A stretch of DNA of 64,000 nucleotides from Capsicum annuum (GCF_002878395.1 NC_061119.1:39943882-40007881), one strand, 5' to 3'; counted from the stretch's first letter, positions 33,989-47,893 are shown. The notes: a model not told the origin generated them from the sequence alone. Translations and numbers: made by a program.

Positions 33989-36657
33989 TGTAAAGCCCTG
34001 ACATATCATCCCGAGATGCCACATGGTGACCAAGGCTCCACATAGCCTTAAGCTAACCATTTAAGCCAAAACACTACCCTTGGGTTCCAAAACAACAACA
34101 TCCATGCTACGCTAAGGATATATATATAAGTACCCATCATATCACATCGCACATGGCACGAAATATCGTTAGACAGTACATATATGGAATGTCTATACAC
34201 AAACCAACCCAACAATACACTGGTCTAACATAGCCTCTATACAGCAAAATCAATGAGCCATTGGGACAAACCCCCAACTGACTCGACAGACCAAAGGGAT
34301 CACAAAACAGCAACACCAAAACTAGCAACTTAGTCCTCGAACCATGAGGACTTACCACTGAAGGAACGTAGATGCAACACTCGAATATCACTGTCGTGGC
34401 TGTGGCTGAGTACCTGAACCTACATCATGGTAAGAATGTAGCCCATAGAGAAATATCTGGGTCAGCACAAGATACGTACTAAGTATGTGGGGCGCATGCA
34501 AAATATAAATAATATCATAAATTTCGTAAAAACATACATACTGACCATAATGACACACCTGGCTTGAGTGACATTGAATCATGCAACTCATAACATCTTA
34601 GATAGGAAATGTAGGAGAAAAACCTCATAAATCATTATAGATCATCATAGGCAACTTGACTTACCACATCAAAACTCGGAGTGACTCGGTATTTCAATAA
34701 ACATGACTCTTATGGACAGGGGAGTTTTCTATAACCGACAACTCCACGTGAGCTACGTAGAATACCAACGTTTGAAACCCCCGTTGGCGGGAGCGTCAAA
34801 CTCTTTGTTAGGGAGTACGACCTTAAAACTGCAATAATTACAATCGGGCTCTCTGGCTAATAATATCATCATCAAACAACCCTACGGTGGCACATAGGTT
34901 TGGGGAAATACCAAATTTCCCTCTAGGTGCTAAGTACTACTCCTCGACAAGCTCAGAACGCGTTAGAAAATCCACCACAACATCACAAGGGTCTATTATA
35001 AAGACCAAATCAAATCTTTTTCTTATTTATCAAATCATATCAATTTGTGGATTCTTAACTCAACACATTTTAGCTCAAAACATTTTAATCTTCCTCAACA
35101 TCAACAAGGTATCAATGCATTGAACCATAATCGACTCTACATTTGGACAAGGATATGAAGACATAATACATAATATTTTAAACAATTTAACTCATCAAAA
35201 CCATCCGAAAAATACCAAGACTCATTGCAACTTCAATATCAACATTTCTCAATTTGCCATCCAACTCTCATTTAAAGGTACTTGAGACATCAACCCACAG
35301 TAGGGATATAGAATTTCCAATATCAATTATAAATTCATAATAAGGAAATAGTGGAATGATAGTATAAATCAAGGCTTAACAAATTAAATCATCATACTCT
35401 CATACTCAAATACTTTTTGGACATAATTCCGTCTCAACATCATACACATATCAGATGACATAATCCCATAGCTCATGGACAATAATATAAGATATAAAAT
35501 CATATTTCTAATTCATGGTAAAACATGTAAAATCTCATGTCAATGTAATTCAACAAAAATACCGGGCACAAGATCGAAAGGATAATCTTGTTCGAAGCCC
35601 CACATACCTAAAAATGGAAGATGAATATGAACATCCGACTCCGAAACTTTATTTACGAAAATAAAGGGTGCTTCTCGAAGCCATTAACATGATCAAATCG
35701 AATCCCAAATCAATTTAAAATTTCTACGGTTCAATCGAGAGACATAGAAGGATGAAATTTGGAGTAGTAGGGTTGGGGTTCGAGCCTTAGGAAATTTTGG
35801 AGAAAAATGAGCTATAGAATGCTCTTAATGGACTTAAATCTATGGTTTACCTGGATGGATTGGAGTGGGAATGACCAAAATACCCTTAAAAATCAAATAA
35901 TGTCAAATCTGTCCTTTGGCNNNNNNNNNNNNNNNNNNNNNNNNNNNNNNNNNNNNNNNNNNNNNNNNNNNNNNNNNNNNNNNNNNNNNNNNNNNNNNNN
36001 NNNNNNNNNNNNNNNNNNNNAAATTTCTACGGTTCAATCGAGAGACATAGAAGGATGAAATTTGGAGTAGTAGGGTTGGGGTTCGAGCCTTAGGAAATTT
36101 TGGAGAAAAATGAGCTATAGAATGCTCTTAATGGACTTAAATCTATGGTTTACCTGGATGGATTGGAGTGGGAATGACCAAAATACCCTTAAAAATCAAA
36201 TAATGTCAAATCTGTCCTTTGGTGGACTATTTTGATAGGCTGAATTAGATCGACCATAACGTTTCTCTTCGATGGCCAAATTGGATGAAACCAATTTCAT
36301 TGGAAAGAGGACTTTCAGATATTTCTGTTGATATATAGTAGCTAACCCATATCATTATGTACAAGGAGTTATGATCGTTTGAAGTTGACCCTAAAATTTG
36401 CCTGGCCTCAGTATTTTTTTTCTTGCATATTTACTGTTCACCACTATTCATGGTTAGATCGGAATGATCATAACTCATCGCTCTAGTGTTCGTTTTGGAT
36501 GATCCACATATCGTTGGAAAGCTTATTCAATGTTGTACGCGATAAAGGGTTGCATATCCAGAAATTTCACACAGAAAAATTATTAATCACCATAAAGAAC
36601 AGAATTCAACACATTTTCATCGGTGATCTTAACGGAAAATTTTTTCGGGGCATCACA
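33989..36657 (-). repeat. Tekay-4 3' LTR (includes assembly gap)
   Basis: TGTAAAGCCC to GGGGCATCACA. Apparent length 2669 bp. Taking out the 100 Ns and one copy of the ~203-bp repeat around them leaves about 2366 bp, close to the 2325 bp of the 5' LTR. Confidence 0.9.
35921..36020. other. Assembly gap (100 N) with duplicated flanks
   Basis: Exactly 100 N. The ~203 bases before it (from 35718) and after it (36021-36222) read the same apart from the last base or so. Confidence 0.97.
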
Positions 36658-36672
36658 TCATCTTTCCCTTGG
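36658..36672 (-). other. Polypurine tract of Tekay-4
   Basis: Minus strand CCAAGGGAAAGATGA next to the LTR; CATTCGAGGATGAATG precedes it. Confidence 0.8.
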
Positions 36673-36830
36673 AAACATTCATCCTCGAATGTTGATAGGT
36701 AGGTCAAGAATACTATAAAAATGAGTATATAAAGAAAAATAATCTTGCCCAAGCATATACTCTATTCTAGATTCTTTTGGATATTTTAGAAAACACACAA
36801 GCCAAGATAAACATAGCAATAAGGATTAAA

Positions 36831-39800
36831 TCAAAAGAGAACGATACCTTTGACATGCTCAAGATTCGTAGGAAAGAGGTGGGGATATTTGGCGCACATA
36901 TCCGCTTCGTCTTCCCAAGTAGTACTCTCTACGGATTGATTTCGCGAAAGCACTTTAACCAAAGGAACTTCCTTGTTTCTTAGCCTACGAACTTGAAAGT
37001 CAAAAACCTCAACCAGAATCTCTTCATATGAAAGACTATCTTGAATACCCGAGCTTTCGGAAGGATCAATCCCAACAGAATCACCAATAGACTTCTTAAG
37101 CATAGAAACATGGAAAAGCAGATGGACGTTAGATAACTCTGCGGGCAATTCAACCTTATACACTACCTTCACAATGCGATCCACAATCTTATAGGGACCA
37201 ATGTAAAGGGGACTTAGTTTTGCTTTCTTCCCAAATCTCTTCACCCCTTTCATAGGTGAAAATTTCAAGTACACTAAATCACCAACATCAAATTTAAGGT
37301 CTTTCCTTCTTATATCTGCGTATGATTTTTGATGACTTTGGGCGGTTTTTAACCTTTCCCGAATTAACTTAACCTTCTCCATGGCCTCGAACACCGCATC
37401 CGATCCAGTCGCGGTAGCCTCACCAACTTCAAACCAACCAATGGGTGATCTACGCCTTCCACCATACAAAGCTTCAAACGGGGTCATTCCAATAGTAGTA
37501 TGAAAACTGTTATTGTAAGCAAACTCGATTAATGCTAAGTGCTCATCCCAACTACCTTTAAAATAAGCACACAAGCCCTCAACATATCTTCTAAAGTCTG
37601 AATGGTCCACTCAGCCTGACCATGTGTTTGCAGATGGAAAGCAGAACTTAAATGAATTTGGGTACCGAGACCCATCTGGAAAGATTTCCAAAACTGAGAG
37701 GTAAACTGAGTACCTCTGTCAGAAATAATAGCCAAAGGGATTCCATGAAGTCTGATGAGTTCCCAAATATATATTCTAGCATAATCTTCAGCTGTATACG
37801 ATGAATGCACAGGCAAGAAATGAGCTGATTTCATCAGCCGATCTATGACAACCCAAATCGAATCATGATGGCGATGAGAAGGAGACAAACCAACTATGAA
37901 GTCCATATTCACTTCTTCCCACTTCCAAGTAGGAATGCTAAACTCTTGCATCATGCCACTAGGCCTTTGATGCTCTATTTTAACCTGTTGACATGTGGAA
38001 CACTTCGCCATAAATTTTGCTATGTCCCTCTTCATACCGTTCCACCAATAGATTTCCCGCAAATCATGGTACATCTTGGTAGCTCCAGGATGGATGGAGT
38101 ATCGCGTACCATGCGCTTCTGCCATAATCCTCTGCTTCAAGTTATCAACATCAGGAACACATAATCTTTCTTGGAGTCTCAAAATGCCATTTCCCCCTTA
38201 GGAGAAAACCTCCACCTTTTGGTCTTTAACTGGCTCTTTTAACCTGACCAAGGTAGGATCCCTGTCTTTCTTCTCCTTTACTTCCGAAACTAAAGAGGAT
38301 TCAGAACCACTTTGCACTTCTATACTACCTTCAGCATCACCAAACAACCTAACCCCCAATCTAGCCAAACGATGTACCTCACGGGCCAAATCCTTCTTAC
38401 CAATCTCTACATGTGCTACGCTACCCATGGACTTCCGACTAAGGGAATCTGCTACTACATTGGCCTTGCCCAGATGATATAGCATGCTCATATCATAATC
38501 TTTCAACAGTTCTAACCATCGTCTCTACCTAAGATTCAACTCCTTTTGGATGAATACATACTGCAAGCTCTTATGGTCTGTGAAGACATCGACATGGACT
38601 CCATACAAATAATGTCTCCAGATTTTCAAAGCAAAAACCACGACAGTTAATTTAAGGTCATAGGTAGGATAATTCTTCTCGTGAGGCTTTAGCTGCCTAG
38701 AAGCATAAGCTATCACCTTTCCATTTTGCATTAATACACAACCTAAACCGGCTCTGGAAGCATCGCAATACACCATAAAACCATCAATACCGTCAGGCAA
38801 AGTTAACACAGGGGCTTAAGTGAGTCGAGTCTTCAACTCCTGAAAACTCTTCTCGCAAGATTTGGACCACAGGAACTTCACTTTTTTTTTGGGTCAAACG
38901 GATTATAGGAGACGCAATAGATGAAAAACCTTCAACAAAACGATGACAATAACCAGCTAGACCCAAGAAACTTTGGATATCAGAAGGAGAAATAGGTCTA
39001 GGCCAACTCTTTATAGCCTCTATCTTTTGAAGATCAACTCTAATACCTTCGGAAGAAACAACATGACCCAAGAAGGCTACAGAGTTCATCCAGAACTCAC
39101 ACTTACTGAACTTAGCATACAACCGATAAGTTTGAAGAGGTTCCAACACGATTCGGAGATGATCCGCATGATCACCCTCACTTCGGGAGTAAATAAGAAT
39201 ATCATCAAGGAACACTATTACAAATAAATCCAGATATGGTCAGAATACATGGTTCATAAGATCCATGAAAACCGCTGGAGCATTAGTTAACCCGAAAGAC
39301 ATCACTAGAAATTCAAAATGACCATAACGGGTTTGGAAGGCTGTCTTGGGGATATCACATTCCCTAACCTTAAGTTGGTGATAACCGGATCTGAGGTCTA
39401 TCTTCAAAAAGTAGCTCGCACCTTGCAATTGATCAAATAAATTATCAATTCGAGGAAGCAGATATTTATTCTTGATAGTAACCCTATTAAGCTGCCAGTA
39501 ATCAATACACATCCGTAAAGAACCATCTTTCTTATGCACAAACAGGACAGGTGTACCCTACAGGGACACACTAGGTCTGATAAAGCTTTTGTTTAAAAGA
39601 TCTTTCAATTGCTCCTTCAACTCTTTAAGTTTCGCGGGAGCCATGCGATACAGAGGAATAGAAATAGGCTGAGTATCGAGAAGAAGGTCAATCCCGAACT
39701 TTATCTCTCTATCAAGAGGTACTCCAGGGAGATCTTCCAAAAAGATATCAAGAAACTCATTAACAACATTAATTAACTGAATGGTCGGGGTTTCAGACTT

Positions 39801-40310
39801 AGTGTCTTTAATCCGAACCAAATGGTGGATGCAACCCTTGGAAATCAAATTCCTAGCTTTGAGATAGGATATGAAATGACCCATAGGAATCACAGAACTC
39901 TCAGACCACTTGAGGATCAGTAAACTGAAACTTGACCACACGAGCAAGACAATTAATAGACGCATAGCATGAGTGAAGCCAATCCATACCCAGAATGATA
40001 TCAAAGTCAACCATATCTAGCTCAATCAAATTAGCATACATAACCTGATGAAAGACAGTAATGGGACCTTTTTTATACACCCGCTTAGCAATGACAGACT
40101 CTTCTACCGGAGTAGAAACCAAAATAGGCTAAGAAATTAGTTCAGGATCCATTTCAAAATTTACAGCAACCAGAGGTGTCACATAAGAAAAACTCGAACC
40201 GGGGTCCATCAACACATAGACATCAAAATAAAAAACATGGAGCATACCAGTGACAACATCGGGAGAGTCCTCTTGCTCCTGATGAGGTGGTATAGCATAG
40301 AAATAATTCT
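36831..40310 (-). pseudogene. Tekay-4 pol (nearly continuous, broken)
   Basis: Protease MDPGSSFSYVT near 40200 and FDIILGMDWLHSC (39901-40122). RT: PISIPLYRMAPAKLKELKEQL (39558-40010), [16 protein letters not shown] (39240-39539), FLDD active site (38793-39215); a TGA where Arg (CGA) is expected separates the last two. RNase [12 protein letters not shown] and [10 protein letters not shown] (38525-38809), then TAG, then KANVVADSLSRK. Integrase: open 215 residues (37535-38182) with NMDFIVGL, ISDRGTQFTS, GQAEWTIQTL, then a frameshift into 36831-37610 (259 residues) with EALYGGRRRSPIGWFEVGEA and the chromodomain-like tail FQVRRLRNKEVPLVKVL. Confidence 0.92.
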
Positions 40311-41456
40311 GGCATTGACCGCCAGCAGTACTAGATGAAGCATCCTGAGGAGGAACTGGATGAGCTGCAGGAGGCGGGGCACTGGTAGCCTGACTCTGGG
40401 GAAGGGCATCACAACTCCGCTTTCTGGCATACAGGAAGTCTCTAAGTATGTGGCCCAACTTGCCACAACCAAAACAGCCCCGCTGCCCCATATAACAGTC
40501 CCCAAAATGGTCTTTACTACACTTAGCACACGAAGGAGAATGAGGCCGATTGCTTACACTGTCTTGAGACCTGGAAGGTACCGATCTATTCTTGAGCTCC
40601 TACCTGCCCTGATATACGGGAGCACTAGCTGAGGAAGGCGTAGGTATAAATAGACATCTCTGAAATTGAGGGCGACTCCCTTCGAAGAATCTAGTCTGAC
40701 CAGACCTCTGTTGCTCCAATATGACTTTCTTAATCCCTCTTACTCTTTCTCTTTCCTTTATATTGTCTGACTTAATCTGTTGGGCATGAATCATTAACCT
40801 AGGAAGATCAATCTCCCTATTGATCATAGTAGATCTACATTCTTTCACCACATAACTCGACACCCCAGTTAGAAACTTGCTCATACTAGTCCTCGAGTCA
40901 GCCATCATATTGGGAGCATACTTTGATAGATGATTAAACTTAAGACAATACTCCTTAACCGACATTGTGCCTTGTTTAAAATTCATAAACTCCTCTATCT
41001 TAGCTTCCCATAACTGAAAAGGAAAGAATCTATCCAAGAAAGCATCTTGGAATAATTGCCAAGTCACCATAGCGGTATCTTTCTCTCTACCCTTATTCCA
41101 CATCTGCATCCAGTCATAAGCAACATCCTTCAACCGATAAGAATCCAGCTCCATACTTTCTTCCTTGGTCACGTTCATAATCTATATAATTTTCTATATT
41201 TCATCAATATGCATCTGCGGGTCCTCATTGCTCTTGACCCATAAAACTCTGGCGTATTCGTCCGTATAAAGTCACGAATTTGTGCTGCTGCCAAATTATT
41301 TTCATGCGGAGGTGGAGCGTTGGCCTGAGTATTGGCGGTAACTGCCTGGGCTAGCGTCTGAAAAGATGCTCAAAATTCGGCATGGGATACCATCTCATGT
41401 AATGGATCAACGGGTTGAGGTTAGTTGCTATTTCCGCGAGCTCGACGTGGAGGCAT
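40311..41456 (-). pseudogene. Tekay-4 gag (broken)
   Basis: Starts MPPRRARGNSN at 41456, followed at once by TAA where CAA is expected. The core is open at 40600-41178: ELDSYRLKDVAYDWMQMW, AFLDRFFPFQLWEAKIEEF, MSVKEYCLKFNHLSKYAPN. The zinc knuckle near 40440-40480 reads CFGCGKLGHILRDF, the last Cys lost to Phe. A proline-rich linker follows. Confidence 0.9.
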
Positions 41457-41620
41457 TTTCTATCATAACAATGCATGAATTAATAGTAGAAGGAAATAGT
41501 TGTAAGCATGATAGACTCTTGTAGAAAGAAAGAAATGACTTTTCCTAGAACGTCCTGAAGCCACTTAATCATAGGTGTGGCGTAATGCGGCTTGTCAGAC
41601 TCCATAGGACTCTTCACAAA

Positions 41621-41638
41621 CTTAGGCTTTGATACCAA
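41621..41638 (-). other. Primer-binding site of Tekay-4
   Basis: Minus strand TTGGTATCAAAGCCTAAG, one mismatch to the initiator tRNA-Met complement. Confidence 0.93.
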
Positions 41639-41641
41639 GTT

Positions 41642-43966
41642 TGTTACACCCCGAAATATCATCCCGAGATGCCACACGGTGACCAAGGCTACACATAACC
41701 TCAAGCTAACCCTTTAAGCCAAAACACTACCCTTGGGTTCCAACACAATAACATAAATGCTACACTAAGGATATATATATAAGTACCTATCATATCACAT
41801 CGTACATGGCACGGAATATTGTTAGACTGTACATATATGGAATGTGTATACACAAACCAACCCAATAATACACTGGTCTGATATAGCCTCTATACAGCAA
41901 AATCAACGAGCCATTGGGACAAACCCCCAACTGACTCAATAGACCAAAGGGATCACAAAAAACAGTACCAAAAATAGCAACTTGGTCCTCGAACCATGAG
42001 GACTCACCACTGAAGGAACGTAGATGCGGGACTCGGATATCACTGTCGCGGCTGCGGCTGAGTACCTGAACCTACATCATGGTAAGAATGTAGCTCATAG
42101 AGAAATATGTGGGTCAGCATAAGATACGTAATGAGTATGTGGGGGCGCATGTAAAATATAAATAATATCATAAATTTCGTAAAAACGTACATACGGACCA
42201 TAATGACACACCTGGCTTGAGTGACATTGAATCATGCAACTTATAACATCTTAGATAGGAAATGTAGGAGAAAAACCTCATAAATCATTATAGATCATCA
42301 TAGGCAACTTGACTTACCACATCAAAACTCGGAGTGACTCGGTATTTCAATAAACATGACTCTATGGACAGGGGAGTTTTCTATAACCGACAACCCCACG
42401 TGAGCTACGTGGAATACCAACGTTTGAAGCCCCTGTTGGCGGGAGCGTCATACTCTTTGCCAGGAAGTACAACCTTAGAACTGTAATAATCACAATCGGG
42501 CTCTCTGGCCAATAATATCATCATCAAACAACCCTACGGTGGCACATAGGTTTAGGGAAATACCAAATTTCCCTCTCGGTGCTAAGTACTACTCCCTGAC
42601 AAGCTCAGAACGCATTAGGAAATCCACCACAACATCACAAGGGTCTATCATAAAGACCAAATCAAATCTTTTTCTCATTTATCAAATCATATCAATTTGT
42701 GGATTCCTAACTCAACACATTTTAGCTTAAAACATTTTAATCTTCCTCAACATCAACAAGGTATCAATGCATTGAAACATAACCGACTTGACATTTGGAC
42801 AAGGATATGCAGACTCAATACATAATATTTTCAATAATTTAACTCATCAAAACCATCCGAAAAATACCAAGACTCATTGCAACTTCAATATCAATATTTC
42901 TCAATTTGCCATCCAACTCTCATTTAAAGGTACTTGAGACATCAACCCACAGTAGGGATATAGAATTTCCAATATCAATTATAAATTCATAATAAGGAAA
43001 TAGTGGAATGATAGCATAAATCAAGGCTTAACAAATTAAATCATCATACTCTCATAATCAAATACTTTTTGGACATAATTCCATCTCAACATCATACACA
43101 TATCAGATGACATAATCCCATAGCTCATGGACAATAATATAAGATATAAAATCATATTTCCAATTGATGGTAAAACATGTAAAATCTCATGTCAATGTAA
43201 TTCAACAAAAATACCGGGCACAAGATCGAAAGAATAATCTTGTTCGAAGCCCCAAATACCTAAAAATGGAAGATGAATATGAACATCCGACTCTGAAACT
43301 TTATTCACAAAAATAAAGAGTGCTTCTCGAAGCCCTTAACATGATCAAATGGAATCCCAAATCAATTTAAAATTTCTATGGTTCAATCAAGAGACATAGA
43401 AGGATGAAATTTGGAGTAGTAGGGTTGGGGTTTGAGCCTTAGGAAATTTTGGAGAAAAATGAGCTATAGAATGCTCTTAATGGACTTAAATCTATGGTTT
43501 ACCTGGATGGATTGGAGTGGGAATGACCAAAATACCCTTAAAAATCAAATAATGTCAAATCGGTCCTTTGGTGGACTGTTTTGATAGGATAAAGTAGATC
43601 GACCATAACGTTTCTCTCCGATGGCCAAATTGGATGAAACCAATTTCATTGGAAAGAGGAATTTCAGATATTTCTATTAATATATAGTAGCTCACCCATA
43701 TCATTTTGTACAAGGAGTTATGATCGTTTGAAGTTGACCCTAAAATTCGCCTGGGCTCAGTATTTTTTTTCTTGCACATTTACTCATTGCTCGAGTGTCT
43801 ATTTTGGATGAGACATATATCGTTGGAAAGATTATTCGATGCTCTATATGATGACAGATCACATATCCAGTAATTCCACACAGAAAAATTATTAATCACA
43901 ATAAAGAACAGAATTCAACACATTTTCGTCCTAGATGTCAACGAAAAATTTTTCTGGGGCATCACA
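41642..43966 (-). repeat. Tekay-4 5' LTR (2325 bp)
   Basis: TGTTACACCCCG to GGGGCATCACA. The GTCCTC-N7-GAGGAC dyad is at 41985-42003. Large parts are almost identical to the 3' LTR. Confidence 0.93.
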
Positions 43967-43971
43967 CCCCA

Positions 43972-45932
43972 ACTAACCCCGACTACTAAAAATAATACTG
44001 AAATACTGAAAACAACTATGTACTCAAACTATGAGGACTCACCACTACACTGACTACTAAGGGTGCTCTGGAGCCCGTGCGTATGAACCTATGATATAAG
44101 ACATCATAGCGTAAAAGAAAAGCATGAGTTACCACTTTGAATGTTCTGGTATGCTCAGTGAGGTAGGCTGAAGTGCATGGGTTCTCATGTATGAACAATA
44201 GTATCTGAATAACATAAGTATGACTAAATGAAAGTATATGTATATGAAGACTATACTAAGATCATAATAACACCGAATACTGGATTACTGGTAACTGAAT
44301 GACTATATCTGGTAGTCTTGATTACGTGGAACTATACTGAGTCCCGTACTGAGCTGAGTGGCTGTGCTTGGTAGTCTTGAATCTGTGGAACTAAACTGAG
44401 TTCCATACTGAGATTGAATATGAAATTGAGACTGTGGGAAGTAATCATCTAACAGGCATTCCCCTTCTCTTACTGATTTGGGGTCTAATAACCCTAATTG
44501 GAAGGGTGTCAATACCATGCCACGGGTAAGCAAAAGTGCTGAGTCACCCTTATCTGGCAGGTACTCTGAATGAGAATAGTGGTACCCTCAACTGGAAGGT
44601 AGATCACCTCATTAACCCCCAACTGACAGGTTGATGTCTCCACCTATGCTGGCTATGCAGTTCTGGAACGCAAGGACCACTTTTAAGTAGTTCACCCTCT
44701 ACTGGCAGGTGAGTCCCCATCCCTGGGCACACTCGGTGTTGAATCCTACTCCCAACTAAATAGACACTGGACTGAATTCTTAACTGTACTAGGCTAGACT
44801 GAACTGCTACTGATCGTACTGTATAACTGAATAGTACTGAGTTCACTGAGTTTTGTGGACTGACGTAATTTCACTGAGTTTTGTGGACTGACGTAATACT
44901 ACTTAATTGCGTTAACTGACTAAATTCTACTGATTGAGACATGACTAATTCTACTCTGTGACTAACCATGGCTCTAGACAAGAAACTAAATTATCGGGTA
45001 TTAAATACCCCTAGGACTTGATAGCATAAACTTAAAAGACGTGACAAAATCTTGAGACATGGTAATTACTACTCAGTCATCATTCATTCATTGGGCATTC
45101 AAGCAAATAATTGCATGATATGAACTTGCATACATGCTAACATGATATAATTTCACTATTCAACTCGTGTGGACAATTCATCAAACACTTGTGGGGCATA
45201 ATATATACACATAATACTAACACAACATGTAGGAATCATGATTCAATTTTAATTATACAATTCTAAGAGTTTCAACATATATTCACATAATAAAGCACAC
45301 ATATCAATTAACTCTACATAAATCTTGCAATAAATAATGAATACACTTTAATTCAAATCATGGAAATCATGAAATCACTCTACATGAACTTTAAAAGAGT
45401 TTCTTAGCTTCCAAGGGTGGAAGGAACCCTTGGATGAACACTTCATACACCTATGGTTCTGTTCTTGATCAAATTGGAGAATGAATGAGTATAATTGCTC
45501 TCCAAAAGGCTTAATTTCGTGTTTTAGGGGCTGAAGGCGTGGGAAAAGACCTAAATAACCCCAACTGAATGCGATATCCAATGCACCACATCGAGTCCGT
45601 GTTGGTTCACTGAAATTTATATTGAAGCTGGGGAAAAACAATCATATTGACGCATTGAGATCACACTGATCCACTCTTTTGGGCTCTCAAACATGATCTA
45701 AATAAGGTCCAAAAAATCCAAAACTTATTCGAAAACACCTTTTAACATTCCTGATCATGAATTAACTCAAATATCAACATTTAATAGATGTAAAGGTCGC
45801 AAAATAAGATTGCCAACTTTTGAAGGCTAAAATAACACTAAGTTTGAATACTTATCTACAATATTCTAAGTCTGGCACCCCTTTTCAAGCCTAAAGGACT
45901 AATTTAAGCGAAGAATTTTGCGGGTTCTTACA
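43972..45932 (-). repeat. Tekay-3 5' LTR, second part
   Basis: Continues after CCCCA (43967-43971). It has the 21-bp dyad at 44089-44109 and the mini-hairpin array at about 44541-44730, and ends in TTCTTACA. A small tandem copy of TTCACTGAGTTTTGTGGACTG lies near 44850-44890. Confidence 0.93.
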
Positions 45933-45937
45933 ATGAG

Positions 45938-47878
45938 GTAGGCTGATATGCATGGTTTCATGTGCATGAGTAATAATTGACTGAATGATTAGCATAAAGT
46001 ACTGAATAGTATGTATGAAATATGTAAATACTGAGAATGCATAACCAAGTATAAAACATGTCCTGAATATAAACTATAAACAAAAATCTGATAACTGAAT
46101 AACTGATATTTATATGCTATAGTTAAGAAAAACTAATACTAAATTACTGGTTGATTACTGGACTAAGATTGTGGGAAGTATCATCTAATTTATATGCCCC
46201 AATATGAGAAAATTAGGGTCCAATCTGTGACCCCAGTTGGGAGGGTGTCAGTACCATGCCACAGGTGCTAACACTGGCTGTGTGGATCCACTAATATGTT
46301 CTCCTGAAAGACTAAGGGTGTCAAGGCTAAACTGACGGGTGATCCCTATGAGGTAGTCAAGCCTAAAATTGATGGGTGACTTCTCATATCCTACACCAGC
46401 TATGTAGTTTTGGAGTAAAGAGACTGCTACTAACGACTCTAAATATCTGAAGGGGAAGCCTCCATCCCTTCACTCCCTCAGTGCTAAATCCTACTCCCAA
46501 CTGAACTAACTCATAATATTAGACTGTTCTAAGTTTAACTGACTATGATAACTGACTAAACTGATAATACTCGTAACATATTTTTGAAACTATTCTGAAG
46601 ATACTAAGACTAAGTAAACAACTATGTTTTGGGGTATTCATAACCCCCAGGACTCAATAGTGATAATAGCAAGATAGTACTAAAACTTTGGGGATATAAT
46701 ATGAAAGAATTGTTCAAAATTCATCTTGTAAGCATTTCATCAAACACTTGTAATGCATGGTTTAAGCTAAGCATGGGAATAGATAAAAGCTAGTAGTAAT
46801 AGTATAATTTCAACACTAACATCACTAATTATGAATTAAATCAGTGACCAATAACTTTTAAACATGTGGGGTTTAATAACCACAACAATTTCATGTAAAC
46901 ATGGTATAGAATCAAAGTTCACAGGAATTCATGGTTTAAATCACAATAACTTGTAAAGATCACAACTTTGAATTTAAATTTCATACTTGAACTCTATGGG
47001 TTGAAGGGGCCCATGGATGAACATTTAACATCCTAGGTTGATGAATTCATGAGAGTTCTTAGGGTTTTTCTTAGGAATTGAGCATAAATCTTAAAGGCTA
47101 AGGTTTGTTATTAAGAGAAGATTAGTTTCTTGTAGAGGAATTATGAGTAATGGGGAACATAATGACCCTTTAGGGTTTTAATTTCGTGTTTTGGATGAGT
47201 TTAGGGCCTTGCAAAAAGACCAAACGGTCCTTGGAAAATTAAATCGCGAAACTAAAAATCCTAATTTTACATGCCAGTGTGACGTACTGCTTATCGTGTC
47301 ATGCCACTGGAAAAGGACAATCCATATTTTGTCCAATGGCGTAACGCGGTCCTATTGCATTGTGTCACTGGAAAAAGACAATTCCAAACTGGAACCTTGG
47401 CGCGACACAGCTCCATTGTGGTACCACATTGAACATGAATTTTATGCTAGGCGTGACGTGGCGTTATCATGGTGTTCCACTGAAAAAGGAAGAATGTGAA
47501 TTTGGCCATCACCATGACTTGGCCTTATTGCATTGGGCTACTGCTTTTCACTAAAAGTTCCATAACACCTCACCCGAGTATCGTATTTAGGTGAAATTAG
47601 TATCATTAGAAAGCTAATTCAATTTTGTATAGTTTGGTGGGTCTTGAGATGGAAAATTCTTAGTAGGACAAAAGATATTGTCATTTGAAGTTGACTATCA
47701 CAATATTCTTCTAACAAATTCAATCGGTAAGGGATATTTTGATTCGCCTAATAGCTGGGATTTATTTGAGGCCTTAATATACATCAAACTCACTCGAAAA
47801 ATTATGAAGGTACCATAAGATACTTTGCATGAGCTTGGAGCATGACTCTAACATTGGTTTGGATTTTTGGGTGTTAGA
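45938..47878 (-). repeat. Tekay-2 3' LTR, second part
   Basis: Resumes with GTAGGCTGATATGCATGG, which continues exactly where the first part stopped when compared with Tekay-1 (about 23200-23235). A diverged version of the GC-rich palindrome array lies at about 47265-47520. Confidence 0.9.
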
Positions 47879-47893
47879 ATATCTCCCCCTTGG
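47879..47893 (-). other. Polypurine tract of Tekay-2
   Basis: Minus strand CCAAGGGGGAGATAT next to the LTR. Confidence 0.85.

Larger units (their letters stand above)
33989..43966 (-). mobile_element. Ty3/gypsy chromovirus (Tekay-4), innermost of the nest
   Basis: Inserted in the 5' LTR of Tekay-3 with target duplication CCCCA (33984-33988 and 43967-43971). 3' LTR 33989-36657 (contains the N gap), PPT, pol, gag start 41456, PBS 41621-41638, 5' LTR 41642-43966. Its LTRs form a different family from Tekay-1/2/3 but share the GTCCTC dyad. It keeps the longest open pol frames in the window, in keeping with being the last arrival, yet still has stops and at least one integrase frameshift. Confidence 0.93.
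26230..45932 (-). mobile_element. Ty3/gypsy chromovirus (Tekay-3), split by Tekay-4
   Basis: Inserted in the LTR of Tekay-2 with target duplication ATGAG (26225-26229 and 45933-45937). The 3' LTR is 26230-28615, then PPT, pol, gag (start 33472), PBS 33673-33690, and the 5' LTR at 33694-33988 plus 43972-45932. Tekay-4 lies inside that 5' LTR. Without Tekay-4 the element is about 9.7 kb. Coding frames are broken. Confidence 0.93.

Noticed and set aside
35807..36058. Open frame spanning the N gap
   Set aside because: It exists only because Ns are translated as X.
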